Positions 1 to 8,056 of a stretch of 51,583 nt of DNA are shown in pieces. Each line of letters begins with the position of its first letter. Within the stretch, counting starts at the first letter, position 1. The DNA comes from an uncultured Eubacteriales bacterium (GTDB lineage: Bacteria; Bacillota; Clostridia; Christensenellales; Aristaeellaceae). The DNA lies in assembly GCA_902799045.1 (NCBI GenBank), contig CADBZH010000007.1, positions 1-51,583 of the forward strand, written 5' to 3'. The notes under the pieces were generated by a model. The model worked only from the letters and a program-made list of their open reading frames with translations, was not told where the DNA came from and made no database searches. Position numbers and translations under genes: made by a program.

Positions 1-2
1 GA

Positions 3-2147
3 CCGGCTTACGGCAATCGCCCGGCAGGCGCGCCCGGACAGGGCCAGCGCCCCGGCTTTGGCTCCCGTCCGGCGGGCGGCCCGGCCTCTCGTCCGGCCGG
101 CGGCATGGGCGGCCAGCGTCCCGGCATGGGCGGCGGCCCCCGCGGCGGCTTCGGCGGACGCCGTGGCCCGGAGCTCTCGCCTTCCGTGGAGAAGGAGCGC
201 GTTTCCAACTACGATCCGAACAAGAAGCAGTATGTGCGCCAGAATGATCCGGAGCGCAGCCGCAACTCCGGTCGCGCGGTGACCCGCCAGCGCGGCGGCG
301 CCAGCAACCTGAACAATTACGACGACGAGTTCGTGCGCAATCGCAAGAAGCGCAAGGCCGCCGTCCAGAAGACCGCCATTCAAACGGTGAAGATCGAGAA
401 GGCCTTCATGACCGCCGAGACGATCACCGTGCGCGACCTGTCCGAGCGCATCGGCAAGCCCGCCGGCGAGATCATCAAGAAGCTGATGATGCTGGGCATC
501 ATCGCCACCATCAACAACGACCTGGACTTCGACACCGCCACCCTGGTGGCCCAGGAGTTCGGCGTGGAGCTGGAGATGAAGCTGGCCGAGACCGCCGAGG
601 ACGCCCTGGAGAAGGAGGACGTGGAGGACACCGAGGAGGATCTGGTGACCCGTCCGCCGGTCGTGACCATCATGGGCCACGTCGACCACGGCAAGACCTC
701 CCTTCTGGACTACATCCGCAAGAGCCGCGTGACGGCCGGCGAGGCCGGCGGCATCACCCAGCACATCGGCGCCTACACCGTGGAGCTGGACGGCCGTAAG
801 ATCACCTTCCTGGACACCCCCGGCCACGAGGCCTTCACCTCCATGCGCCTGCGCGGCGCCCAGGCCACCGACATCGCCGTGCTGGTGGTGGCGGCGGACG
901 ACGGCGTCATGCCGCAGACCATCGAGGCCATCAACCACGCCAAGAGCGCGGGCGTCGAGATCATCGTCGCCATCAACAAGATGGACAAGCCCGCCGCCAA
1001 CCCCGAGCACGTAAAGCAGCAGCTGACCGAGTACGAGCTGGTGACCACCGAGTGGGGCGGCAGCACCGAGATGGTGCCCGTTTCCGCCGTGACCGGCCAG
1101 GGCGTGGACGACCTGCTGGAGACCATCCTGCTCACCGCCGACGTGAACGACTATCGCGCCAACCCGAACCGCAAGGCCCGCGGCATCATCATCGAGGCCA
1201 AGCTGGACAAGGGCCGCGGCCCCGTCGCCACGGTGCTGGTGAAGAACGGCACGCTGAACGTGGGCGACGCCATCGTCGCCGGCACGGCCTACGGCCGCGT
1301 CCGCGCCATGGTGAACGACCTGGGCGAGCGCGTCAAGAGCGCCGGCCCGTCCGAGCCGGTGGAGGTCATCGGCTTCAACGACGTGCCGGATGCTGGCGAC
1401 CAGATCACCGCCGTGGACGACGAGAAGCTGAGCCGCCAGGTGGCTGAGGAGCGCAAGGACAAGCTCCGCGCCGCCCTGGTCAAGACCCAGACCAAGACCA
1501 CGCTGGACGACCTGTTCAGCCAGATTTCCGCCGGCGAGATCAAGGACCTGAACGTCATCATCAAGGCCGACGTGCAGGGCTCCGTCGAAGCCGTGCGCCA
1601 GAGCCTGGAGAAGCTGTCCAACGACGAGGTGCGCGTGCGCTGCATCCACGGCGCAGTGGGCGCAATCAACGAATCCGATACGCTGCTGGCTTCCACGGCC
1701 AACGCCATCATCGTTGGCTTCAACGTCCGCCCGGACAACAACGCCCGCGACATGGCCGAGCGCGAGAAGATCGACATCCGGCTCTATCGCGTCATCTATC
1801 AGGCCATTGAGGACGTGGAGGCCGCCATGAAGGGCATGCTGGCCCCGAAGTTCCGCGAGGTGCTGCTGGGCCATGCCCAGGTGCGCCAGCCCTTCAAGGT
1901 TTCCGGCGTGGGCACCATCGCCGGTTCCTACGTCACTGACGGCAAGATCGCGCGCAACGCGCAGATTCGCCTGCTGCGCGACAACATCGTCATCCACGAG
2001 GGCAAGATCGACTCTCTGAAGCGCTTCAAGGACGACGCCAAGGAGGTCAATACCGGCTATGAGTGCGGCATTGGCATCGAGAATTACAACGACATCAAGG
2101 AAAACGACGTCATCGAGTGCTTCGTGATGGAGGAAATCGAAAGGTAG
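3..2147 (+). CDS. infB: Translation initiation factor IF-2 (5' part outside window)
   Basis: GTPase that brings initiator fMet-tRNA to the 30S subunit and promotes subunit joining. The frame is open from base 3, so the true start lies upstream; the first Met at 105 is internal. Visible in order: a Gly/Arg/Pro-rich linker, an IF2_N-like segment (about bases 400-560), then the G domain with G1 GHVDHGKT (near base 673), G3 DTPGHEAF and G4 NKMD. The IF2-specific beta-barrel and C-terminal domains follow, ending in [10 protein letters not shown]. It heads the run rbfA-nrnA-truB-ribF, as in the nusA-infB operon of Bacillota. Family assignment is certain; only the N-terminal extent is unknown. Confidence 0.98.
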   Translation, partial: PAYGNRPAGAPGQGQRPGFGSRPAGGPASRPAGGMGGQRPGMGGGPRGGFGGRRGPELSPSVEKERVSNYDPNKKQYVRQNDPERSRNSGRAVTRQRGGASNLNNYDDEFVRNRKKRKAAVQKTAIQTVKIEKAFMTAETITVRDLSERIGKPAGEIIKKLMMLGIIATINNDLDFDTATLVAQEFGVELEMKLAETAEDALEKEDVEDTEEDLVTRPPVVTIMGHVDHGKTSLLDYIRKSRVTAGEAGGITQHIGAYTVELDGRKITFLDTPGHEAFTSMRLRGAQATDIAVLVVAADDGVMPQTIEAINHAKSAGVEIIVAINKMDKPAANPEHVKQQLTEYELVTTEWGGSTEMVPVSAVTGQGVDDLLETILLTADVNDYRANPNRKARGIIIEAKLDKGRGPVATVLVKNGTLNVGDAIVAGTAYGRVRAMVNDLGERVKSAGPSEPVEVIGFNDVPDAGDQITAVDDEKLSRQVAEERKDKLRAALVKTQTKTTLDDLFSQISAGEIKDLNVIIKADVQGSVEAVRQSLEKLSNDEVRVRCIHGAVGAINESDTLLASTANAIIVGFNVRPDNNARDMAEREKIDIRLYRVIYQAIEDVEAAMKGMLAPKFREVLLGHAQVRQPFKVSGVGTIAGSYVTDGKIARNAQIRLLRDNIVIHEGKIDSLKRFKDDAKEVNTGYECGIGIENYNDIKENDVIECFVMEEIER

Positions 2148-2264
2148 GCAGGGCCTACGGCCAACGGCTGCCGCCTTCTCGCCCGCTTTGCCCAGCCTAC
2201 CGATTCAGGGCCGGGGAAAGCGCGTGCGATCGAACAGGAAACCCAAGCTATGATGATTGCTCAT

Positions 2265-2363
2265 TGTAGGGGCGGCGTGGCGCCGCCCGCCCTTTCTCCT
2301 GATCCTTTGCGCGGTTGGGACCCGGCACTGCCGGGGGGCGGGCGCCGATACGGCGCCCCTGCA
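2265..2363. repeat. Palindromic intergenic repeat, GGGGCGGCG family, copy 1
   Basis: The roughly 100-base element begins TGTAGGGGCGGCG and ends CGGCGCCCCTGCA, so its ends are near-perfect inverted repeats, with internal GC palindromes. The 18 bases from 2261 recur exactly at 38641. It fills most of the infB-rbfA gap (2148-2381) and looks like a non-coding MITE-like or REP-like element inside an essential operon. Copies or fragments occur near 34023, 38645 and 43216. Confidence 0.75.
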
Positions 2364-2381
2364 TGACGTTTGGAGGTAAAT

Positions 2382-2747
2382 ATGCCATCATTTGACCGTA
2401 TCGACCGCATCTCCCAGGAGGTGCACAAGGCGATCGACGCCATCATCCGCGACGAGTTGAACGACCCGCGCATCGGCGGCACCTGGTCCATTGTCCGCTG
2501 CGAGGTCACCCGTGACCTGCGCTATTGCAAGGTGCGCGTCAGCATCCTGGAGGCCGAACGCCGCAAGGACATGATGGAGGCGCTGAAGAAGGCGTCGGGC
2601 TTTGTGCGGCGGGAGCTGGGCCGCCGGGTGGATCTGCGGTACGTGCCGGAGATCCTCTTCGAACTGGACACCAACATCGAATACGCCGCCCACATCAACC
2701 AGCTTTTGAAGGAGACACAGAAGCATGGCGAACCGAGTGACGATTGA
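2382..2747 (+). CDS. rbfA: Ribosome-binding factor A
   Basis: Small 30S assembly factor (121 aa) that binds near helix 1 of 16S rRNA and acts in late 17S rRNA maturation. The sequence starts MPSFDRIDRISQEVHKAI and carries the typical KH-like core (CEVTRDLRYCKVRVSIL) and the C-terminal segment LRYVPEILFELD. The frame could start at a TTG (2370), but ATG 2382 is preferred because GGAGG lies five bases upstream of it. The stop overlaps the next gene by 23 bases, indicating translational coupling. Position directly after infB is conserved in Bacillota. Confidence 0.96.
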   Translation: MPSFDRIDRISQEVHKAIDAIIRDELNDPRIGGTWSIVRCEVTRDLRYCKVRVSILEAERRKDMMEALKKASGFVRRELGRRVDLRYVPEILFELDTNIEYAAHINQLLKETQKHGEPSDD

Positions 2748-3729
2748 CGCCCTCGCGAACTGGCTGAAGGACAAGGACGACGTGGTCGTGCTGGGCCATG
2801 AATCGCCGGATGGCGACGCGGCGGGCACGGCCCTTGCCGTGTGGCACGCGCTGAAGGCCATGGGCAAGCGGGCTGTCGCCTGCCTGCCCGGGGGGATCCC
2901 GCGGCTCTACGCGGGGCTGCCCGGCGCGGACGAGGTGCTGGACACGGAGGCGGCGCTGCCGTTTTCGCCGAAGACCGCGTTCTCGGTGGACGTCTCGGAG
3001 CAGCCGCGCCTGGGCCCGGCGGGCGAGCGCCTCTTCTTGAGCTGCGAGCATCGCGCGGCGCTGGACCATCACCACACCAACCCCGGCTTCGGCCAGGTGT
3101 ACTTCCTGGACGGCGACGCCGCGGCGGCGGGCGAGCTGGCGGTGGATCTGATCGACGGCCTGGGCGTGACGCTGAGCCGCGACATGGCGACCTGCCTGTT
3201 TGTGGCGATCTCCACCGACTGCGGCCACTTCAACTACTCCAACACCCGGGAAAAGACCTTCCTGGCCGCGGCCCGCTGCGCCCGGGCGGGCGTGGACGTG
3301 GCCGGCGTCACCGAGACCCTCTACCGCACCCGCAGCGCCGGGCGTACCCGGCTCCTCGGCCTTGTGCTGTCGGAGCTGGAGCTTTCGCCGGACGGAGCCC
3401 TGGCCTGGGCAAGGCTGACGGAGGACATGCTCCGCAGGGCCGGGGCCATGCGCGAGGACAAGGAGGGCGTCGTGAACTACCTCCAGGAGATTGAGGGCGT
3501 GCGCATCGCCGTGCTGGCGGAGGAGCGCGGCCCAGGCAGCACGAAGTTCTCGCTGCGCACCAAGGCCCCGCTGAACGTGGCGCGGGACGTGGCGCTGCCC
3601 CTCGGCGGCGGCGGGCACGATTGCGCCGCCGGCGTGACGGTGGAGCTGCCGCTGGAGGAGGCCCTCGGCAAGGTGCTGGCGCTGGCGCGGGAAGCGCTGA
3701 AAAAGGAAACACGGATATTTGACCTATGA
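2725..3729 (+). CDS. nrnA: DHH-family phosphoesterase, NrnA-like (oligoribonuclease / pAp phosphatase)
   Basis: Predicted to degrade short RNA oligonucleotides and dephosphorylate 3'-phosphoadenosine-5'-phosphate (family knowledge). DHH motifs are visible: HESPDGDAAGT near residue 26, VDVSEQ near 90 and LDHHHTN near 112. The C-terminal DHHA1 domain carries GGGGHDCAAG near 292. At 334 aa it has normal length. The start is ATG 2725 with AAGGAG at 2709-2714. The 3' end overlaps truB by ATGA. The same rbfA-nrnA-truB order is seen in many Clostridia. A cyclic-dinucleotide hydrolase role (GdpP-like) is unlikely because the membrane, PAS and GGDEF parts are absent. Confidence 0.9.
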   Translation: MANRVTIDALANWLKDKDDVVVLGHESPDGDAAGTALAVWHALKAMGKRAVACLPGGIPRLYAGLPGADEVLDTEAALPFSPKTAFSVDVSEQPRLGPAGERLFLSCEHRAALDHHHTNPGFGQVYFLDGDAAAAGELAVDLIDGLGVTLSRDMATCLFVAISTDCGHFNYSNTREKTFLAAARCARAGVDVAGVTETLYRTRSAGRTRLLGLVLSELELSPDGALAWARLTEDMLRRAGAMREDKEGVVNYLQEIEGVRIAVLAEERGPGSTKFSLRTKAPLNVARDVALPLGGGGHDCAAGVTVELPLEEALGKVLALAREALKKETRIFDL

Positions 3730-4631
3730 ACGGATTCTTGAATGTATACAAGCCCACGGGGCGGACGTCGTCGGACCTCGTGGTTTTTGTGCGCAAGCGG
3801 CTGGAGAAGGGCACGGCGGTGGGCCATGGCGGGACGCTGGACCCGGAGGCCTCCGGCGTGTTGCCGGTGTGCGTCGGCTCGGCCACGCGCCTGTTTGACT
3901 ACATCATCGACAAGCAAAAGGTGTACGTCGCCCGCATCTGCCTGGGCGTGGAGACCGACACCCAGGACGCCACCGGCAGGGTGGTCGCCGAGCGTCCCGT
4001 GGACGTGGGCGAGGCGGAGCTGCGCGCCGTGCTGCCGCGCTTCACCGGCGAGATCGAGCAGGTGCCGCCGATGTATTCCGCCATCAAGCGCGACGGGCGG
4101 CGGCTCTATCAGCTGGCGCGGAAGGGGCAGACCATCGAGGTGGAGCCGCGAAAGTGCCGCGTGGAGCGCGTCGAGTTCCTCGGCGCGGCGGGGGAGAACG
4201 CCTACGATCTCAGGATCACCTGCGGCAAGGGCGTGTACATCCGCACGCTCTGCCATGACATCGGCCAGGCCCTCGGCTGCGGCGCGCATATGCGGGCGCT
4301 GGAGCGCGTAGCGGCGGGTATTTTCACCATCAAGGACGCCCTGACGCCCGAGCGGATCGACACCCTCTCGCGGGAGGGCCGGCTGGAGGAGGCGCTGATC
4401 CCGCTGGATGCGCCGCTTGGACACCTGCCCGCCGTGCGGGTGGGGGAGCGCAGCCGCCACGCGGTGCTGAACGGCAACCCGCTGCGCCCCCAGTGGCTGG
4501 ACGCGCCCGCGCCGCAAGCGGAGGCCGTGCGGGTCTACCTGAACGACACGTTCGCCGGCATCGGCGCGCCGCAGCCCGACGGCAGCGTGAGGTTTCGCGC
4601 GATGCTCTACCGGGCGGAGGAGGACGCATGA
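3726..4631 (+). CDS. truB: tRNA pseudouridine(55) synthase
   Basis: Isomerises U55 in the T-loop of tRNAs. The 301-aa protein opens MNGFLNVYKPTGRTSSD and has the catalytic motif GHGGTLDPEASGVLPV with the nucleophile Asp39. Further TruB signatures are the VPPMYSAIKRDGRRLYQLAR segment and CGKGVYIRTLCHDIG. The C-terminal 70 residues form a PUA-like tail. The start ATG overlaps the nrnA stop (ATGA), and its own stop overlaps the ribF start in the same way, so it is translated within a tight operon. Confidence 0.97.
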   Translation: MNGFLNVYKPTGRTSSDLVVFVRKRLEKGTAVGHGGTLDPEASGVLPVCVGSATRLFDYIIDKQKVYVARICLGVETDTQDATGRVVAERPVDVGEAELRAVLPRFTGEIEQVPPMYSAIKRDGRRLYQLARKGQTIEVEPRKCRVERVEFLGAAGENAYDLRITCGKGVYIRTLCHDIGQALGCGAHMRALERVAAGIFTIKDALTPERIDTLSREGRLEEALIPLDAPLGHLPAVRVGERSRHAVLNGNPLRPQWLDAPAPQAEAVRVYLNDTFAGIGAPQPDGSVRFRAMLYRAEEDA

Positions 4632-5185
4632 GGACGATCTACGCGGAGGACGCGTTCGCCGGCGCGTCGGCCGTGGCGGCGCTGGGCATGTTCGACGGGG
4701 TGCACATCGGCCATCAGGCGCTGATCCGCCGGGCCGTGGCATTGGCCCGGGAGCTGGACGCCCAGAGCGTGGTCTGCACCTTCGACCGGCACCCGCTGTC
4801 GGTGCTGTGCCCGGAAAGGGCCCCCGCGCCGCTGCTGTCGCTGGAGGAAAACCTGAAAAAGTTCGAGCGCCTCGGCGCGGACTGGGCGCTGGTGCAGCGC
4901 TTCACCCCGGAGTACGGCGCGACCCCGCCGGAGGACTTCCTGCACAGGCTCGTGCGCGATCTGCGCGTGGCGGCCGTCGTGGCGGGGGAGAACTACACCT
5001 TCGGCGCGGGCGGCAGGGGCGACGCCGCGCTGATCCGCCGCATGGCCGGGGAGCTGGGCTATCGGGCGGAGATCGTTCCGCCGGTGATGGACGGCAAGGT
5101 GATCTGCTCCTCCACCCACATCCGCAGGCTGATCGAGGCGGGGGAGACGGAACGTGCGCAGAGGCTGCTGGAGATCGGAGAATGA
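4628..5185 (+). CDS. ribF: FAD synthetase domain of RibF; riboflavin kinase domain missing
   Basis: Normal RibF (about 300-340 aa) has an N-terminal FMN adenylyltransferase domain and a C-terminal riboflavin kinase domain. This 185-aa protein contains only the first: GMFDGVHIGHQALI near residue 19, the GENYTFG segment, and SSTHIRR near 165. The frame stops right after RAQRLLEIGE, at the usual domain boundary. The start is ATG 4628, overlapping truB by ATGA; the frame opens upstream at 4493 but that part is truB in another frame. Immediately downstream lies AT-rich DNA with an unrelated two-gene cassette, and no kinase motifs appear before rpsO. It either works as a stand-alone FAD synthetase or is a truncation product. 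Kinase activity would have to come from another gene. Confidence 0.9.
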   Translation: MRTIYAEDAFAGASAVAALGMFDGVHIGHQALIRRAVALARELDAQSVVCTFDRHPLSVLCPERAPAPLLSLEENLKKFERLGADWALVQRFTPEYGATPPEDFLHRLVRDLRVAAVVAGENYTFGAGGRGDAALIRRMAGELGYRAEIVPPVMDGKVICSSTHIRRLIEAGETERAQRLLEIGE

Positions 5186-5226
5186 AACAAGCTTGATTTG
5201 ATTATTGGATTCATACGGATGAAAAA

Positions 5227-5910
5227 ATGACGCAAGAAGAAATCCAAGCTTTAGCACAGGCGGTCGAAAGACAGCGAATTCGCAATACAGAATACAAGGC
5301 TTATCGAGAGGACGATCAATTTACCTGTGAGGGAAAGCCATTGTGTTCCGTGTTGGATTTTTGGAGATTCAGTTACTCGCAGCTGTTGGGTATGTCGGAC
5401 ACCATCGCAGAGTTCTTGGTTTGCAAGGCGATAGGCAAAGAAAAGGCGGAAAATGTCAACTATTGGACGGCGTATGATTTATCCTATCACGGCAAGCGCA
5501 TTGAGGTGAAGGCGACGAGTTATATCCATCCGTGGAACAAGAAGCTATCCAACAACAGAGCGTTTTCCATAGCTCCCTCTGATAACCGGTATTGGCGGGA
5601 ATTGCCAGGTCAGGACAGCGGCGAGAAGCTGGCACGCCAGAGTGAAGTCTATGTCTTTTGTCTGAATAAGGACAAGGATATAGCAAACCCCAATCCGTTG
5701 AACGTGGATAAGTGGGAGTTCTATGTCATCCCAACATTTAGAATCAATGCATATTGCAACAAGGCGGGAAACCCTTACCAAAAGACAATTCGCCTCTCGG
5801 TTGTACAGCGGTTAGCTGGAAGATCATTGGGATTTCTAGAATTGAAGAAAGCGATCGAAGCGTCTATAGAACTGTCAGATCAGTATTATTTGAATCTGCA
5901 AAAGGATTAG
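5227..5910 (+). CDS. Putative PD-(D/E)XK nuclease-like protein, first gene of inserted cassette
   Basis: I do not recognise a named family. The 227-aa protein contains a likely PD-(D/E)XK core: a helix with Glu62 (AEFLVCKAIG), Asp84 (TAYDLSYHGK), and Glu93-Val-Lys95 (RIEVKATS), the spacing and hydrophobic strand expected for a restriction-endonuclease fold. The rest has no clear motif; there are no membrane segments or signal peptide. The ribosome site is weak (GGA before ATG 5227). Base composition is clearly more AT-rich than the flanking genes. A second cassette gene begins 38 bases after the stop. Nuclease activity is an inference; a restriction or defence role is plausible but unproven. 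Confidence 0.75.
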   Translation: MTQEEIQALAQAVERQRIRNTEYKAYREDDQFTCEGKPLCSVLDFWRFSYSQLLGMSDTIAEFLVCKAIGKEKAENVNYWTAYDLSYHGKRIEVKATSYIHPWNKKLSNNRAFSIAPSDNRYWRELPGQDSGEKLARQSEVYVFCLNKDKDIANPNPLNVDKWEFYVIPTFRINAYCNKAGNPYQKTIRLSVVQRLAGRSLGFLELKKAIEASIELSDQYYLNLQKD

Positions 5911-5948
5911 TCTTGTGGTACAACTGCTCAGGACGGGAGACTGATTTC

Positions 5949-7076
5949 ATGAATAGGGCGAATTTCCAACAGATCGTGAATCATTATATCGACTGTTTCG
6001 AGGTCATCAACGGCCCTAAGCACCAAGAATACTATAAGTGGCAGATTGCGAATGATTTCAGACCGATGATGGACGCTGCGCTCGGATCATCCGACAGTGA
6101 GTTTCCCGCGAGGCTTTACCAGCTGAAAAAGAGAACCCGAAACGTTATAGACAGCTATACCCAGCCATTTCACGGGCTTTGCAAGTTTGCGGAAAAGGAG
6201 CCACAGACTGTGCGCCAAATGCTTGTTGAGCTCTACGCTTCGGATGATTTGTCGAAACAGGAGAAGGTTACGCGCTTTCTGGAGCAGAGCCATGCACTTA
6301 GGGAGAAGTATTATTCGGGAAGCTATCTATACTCTGACGATATGCACTCGGTGACGGGCTATATGTTTCTCTATGATCCCGATGATAACTATCTGTATAA
6401 AGCAAGTCATGCCCGCATCTTTGCCGATTGCATTGAGTTTTATGATGATTGGGGCTATGGAGAACACACGCAGCTGGATGTGTTCAACCGTATGTGTGAT
6501 GAAGTGATCGAGGCGATTAACGATAGCCCTGAACTGCTGGCGACAGCTGAAAGTCGCTTTGAGATCGATCCGGCAGGAATGCACCCCGATCAGAACAAAC
6601 ACATTCTGCTCTTTGACATCATCTATTGCTGTTCCACCTACCAATTGTTTAAGGGAATCCATTTTGTTGTCCCCAAGAACAGTGAACGCAAGCTGATGCA
6701 GCAGCGAAAGGAGACAGCGAAACAACTGTCAGCCGCACTGCGTGAAGCGCGGGCTAAGCTTGAACTGCTGGAAGAGGGACAGCGGGTTTTGGATGAGGCG
6801 GTCAGCGTCGGGATGCAGATTCATCACAGATTGTTTGGAGACGGTATCATCCAGTCGATCGATGCGACTACCATGACGGTTGATTTCATGAAGGCCGGCA
6901 CAAAGAGTCTCGGAATTGCCACTGCTGTTCTCAACGGTATTGTGACCACAGACGATGCGATACTATGCGAACGGTTGACACCCTATAGGGAGTGCCTAAT
7001 GAATGCCAAACAGCTAGGCGACGCCGTTTCCTTTGCCGAGAGAAAACTGGCTCCGTACATTGATTATTTGGAATAA
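5949..7076 (+). CDS. Unknown protein with coiled coil and Tudor-like C-terminal segment, second gene of cassette
   Basis: This 375-aa protein is of unrecognised family. The N-terminal 240 residues look globular and helical, rich in aromatic residues (for example [19 protein letters not shown]). A charged, probably coiled-coil stretch follows (about residues 245-285). Residues about 286-330 ([15 protein letters not shown], then [11 protein letters not shown]) resemble the small Tudor/SH3-like tail of PcrA/UvrD helicases, which contacts RNA polymerase (family knowledge; the match is by eye). The frame is open from 5754, but ATG 5949 is preferred: it has GGGAG upstream and does not overlap the preceding gene. 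It shares the AT-rich composition of its partner and ends 208 bases before rpsO. Confidence 0.7.
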   Translation: MNRANFQQIVNHYIDCFEVINGPKHQEYYKWQIANDFRPMMDAALGSSDSEFPARLYQLKKRTRNVIDSYTQPFHGLCKFAEKEPQTVRQMLVELYASDDLSKQEKVTRFLEQSHALREKYYSGSYLYSDDMHSVTGYMFLYDPDDNYLYKASHARIFADCIEFYDDWGYGEHTQLDVFNRMCDEVIEAINDSPELLATAESRFEIDPAGMHPDQNKHILLFDIIYCCSTYQLFKGIHFVVPKNSERKLMQQRKETAKQLSAALREARAKLELLEEGQRVLDEAVSVGMQIHHRLFGDGIIQSIDATTMTVDFMKAGTKSLGIATAVLNGIVTTDDAILCERLTPYRECLMNAKQLGDAVSFAERKLAPYIDYLE

Positions 7077-7141
7077 GCGATGCCGCCATACCTTGCTTAA
7101 TGCCGCACATATGAAGTTTTGGATAAATCCCGCGCAAGCCG

Positions 7142-7170
7142 TTTACAACCCCCTGCGCTTGTGGTACAAT
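7142..7170 (+). promoter_or_regulatory. Sigma-A-type promoter for rpsO
   Basis: TTTACA (7142-7147) and TACAAT (7165-7170) are separated by 17 bases. The leader from about 7177 to 7284 is roughly 110 bases long. Ribosomal protein S15 often represses its own translation through such a leader, but I cannot assign a specific fold. Confidence 0.8.
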
Positions 7171-7284
7171 ACAGTTTGTGGCAATGCGGGTATATGCCGC
7201 TTGACCCGATACCGCCTGCTTGGTCTGCCGATGACTCCGACGGCTCACCCGGCTCGCGGGGAAAAGAAAGAGGAGGAAAACCTG

Positions 7285-7545
7285 ATGGAGATCAACAAGA
7301 AGGAAATCATGGAGACCTATGCCCGCCACGAAGGCGACACCGGCTCCCCCGAGGTTCAGATCGCGCTGCTGACCGCGCGCATCAACCACCTGAACGAGCA
7401 CCTGAAGGTGCACAAGAAGGACCACCACTCCCGTCGCGGCCTGCTGCTGATGGTCGGCCAGCGCCGTGGTCTGCTGGACTATCTGAAGAGCACCGACATC
7501 GAAGCCTATCGTGCGCTGATCGCCAAGCTGGGCCTGCGCAAGTAA
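7285..7545 (+). CDS. rpsO: 30S ribosomal protein S15
   Basis: Primary binding protein of the 30S platform, contacting 16S rRNA helices 20-22 and forming bridge B4. The 86-aa product has the hallmark segments [38 protein letters not shown] and [12 protein letters not shown] 7285 has a strong AGGAGG (7271-7276) upstream. The longer frame back to 7033 is only chance-open DNA across the promoter. It is transcribed separately from the cassette upstream and precedes pnp, as is usual. Confidence 0.98.
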   Translation: MEINKKEIMETYARHEGDTGSPEVQIALLTARINHLNEHLKVHKKDHHSRRGLLLMVGQRRGLLDYLKSTDIEAYRALIAKLGLRK

Positions 7546-7575
7546 GCCGGAGGCTTTCGGGATAGGTTTCTTTCG

Positions 7576-7606
7576 CGCCGCCGCTCCGGGTTGCCGAGCG
7601 GCGGCG
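7576..7606 (+). terminator. Possible rpsO terminator or attenuator hairpin
   Basis: A perfect 11-bp GC-rich stem (7576-7586 with 7596-7606) has a 9-base loop, 30 bases after the rpsO stop. Only a poor T-tract (TGTTGTGG) follows, so termination may be partial. Confidence 0.5.
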
Positions 7607-7615
7607 TGTTGTGGA

Positions 7616-7997
7616 CGGGGGGCAGGCTCCCCCCGCCACTGCCACCCGTTCCCGCCGCGCTGGTCGTCGGGAACGATTGAAGCCGGAGCCATCGGATCGG
7701 AGTTGAATGGCTTCGACGCTGTCCATGCGGTGTGCGGACGCCAGGATGCGGAATTGCCCGCAGGCGCGCGTCTGTACATCGCCGGTGTCGGGCGGGGGAG
7801 CAAGCTCCCCCGCCGAAGCCACCCCCTCCAGATTTGCCTGAAATCCGTTGGATTTCCGGGCGGCAAATCTGCAAGGTATGAATTCTGCGAGGCAGAATTA
7901 CATTCCGTCCCGACGTACACGCCGTCGGGAACGGACTGAACATCAGAGGGGCTCCGCCCCTCCGATACCTCCCCGGAAGACGGCTTTGGAGGTATCG
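7616..7997. repeat. Chain of consecutive palindromes filling the rpsO-pnp gap
   Basis: The 510-base gap between rpsO and pnp holds no credible gene. Perfect stems read directly are: 7616-7622/7629-7635; 7647-7654/7668-7675; 7791-7801/7804-7814 (11 bp, 2-base spacer); 7829-7838/7862-7871 enclosing 7840-7846/7850-7856; 7881-7888/7892-7899; 7908-7915/7923-7930; 7946-7952/7956-7962; and 7963-7972/7988-7997. They sit almost end to end, suggesting a composite of repetitive elements or a heavily folded leader before pnp. Confidence 0.7.
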
Positions 7998-8056
7998 AAT
8001 CAAAAGCCGGTATCAATTGAATGTCCATAGAGAGAAACCCAAGGAGGGAAAACAAC

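Noticed and set aside
4493-4627. Upstream extension of ribF
   Set aside because: The 45 added residues are Arg/Gly-rich and lie in another frame of truB; the ATGA overlap start at 4628 fits the family N-terminus.
5754-5948. N-terminal extension of the second cassette gene
   Set aside because: It overlaps the end of the nuclease-like gene in another frame; ATG 5949 has a ribosome site and a natural start.
7616-7997. CRISPR-like array between rpsO and pnp
   Set aside because: The palindromes differ from one another and have no regular repeat/spacer period.
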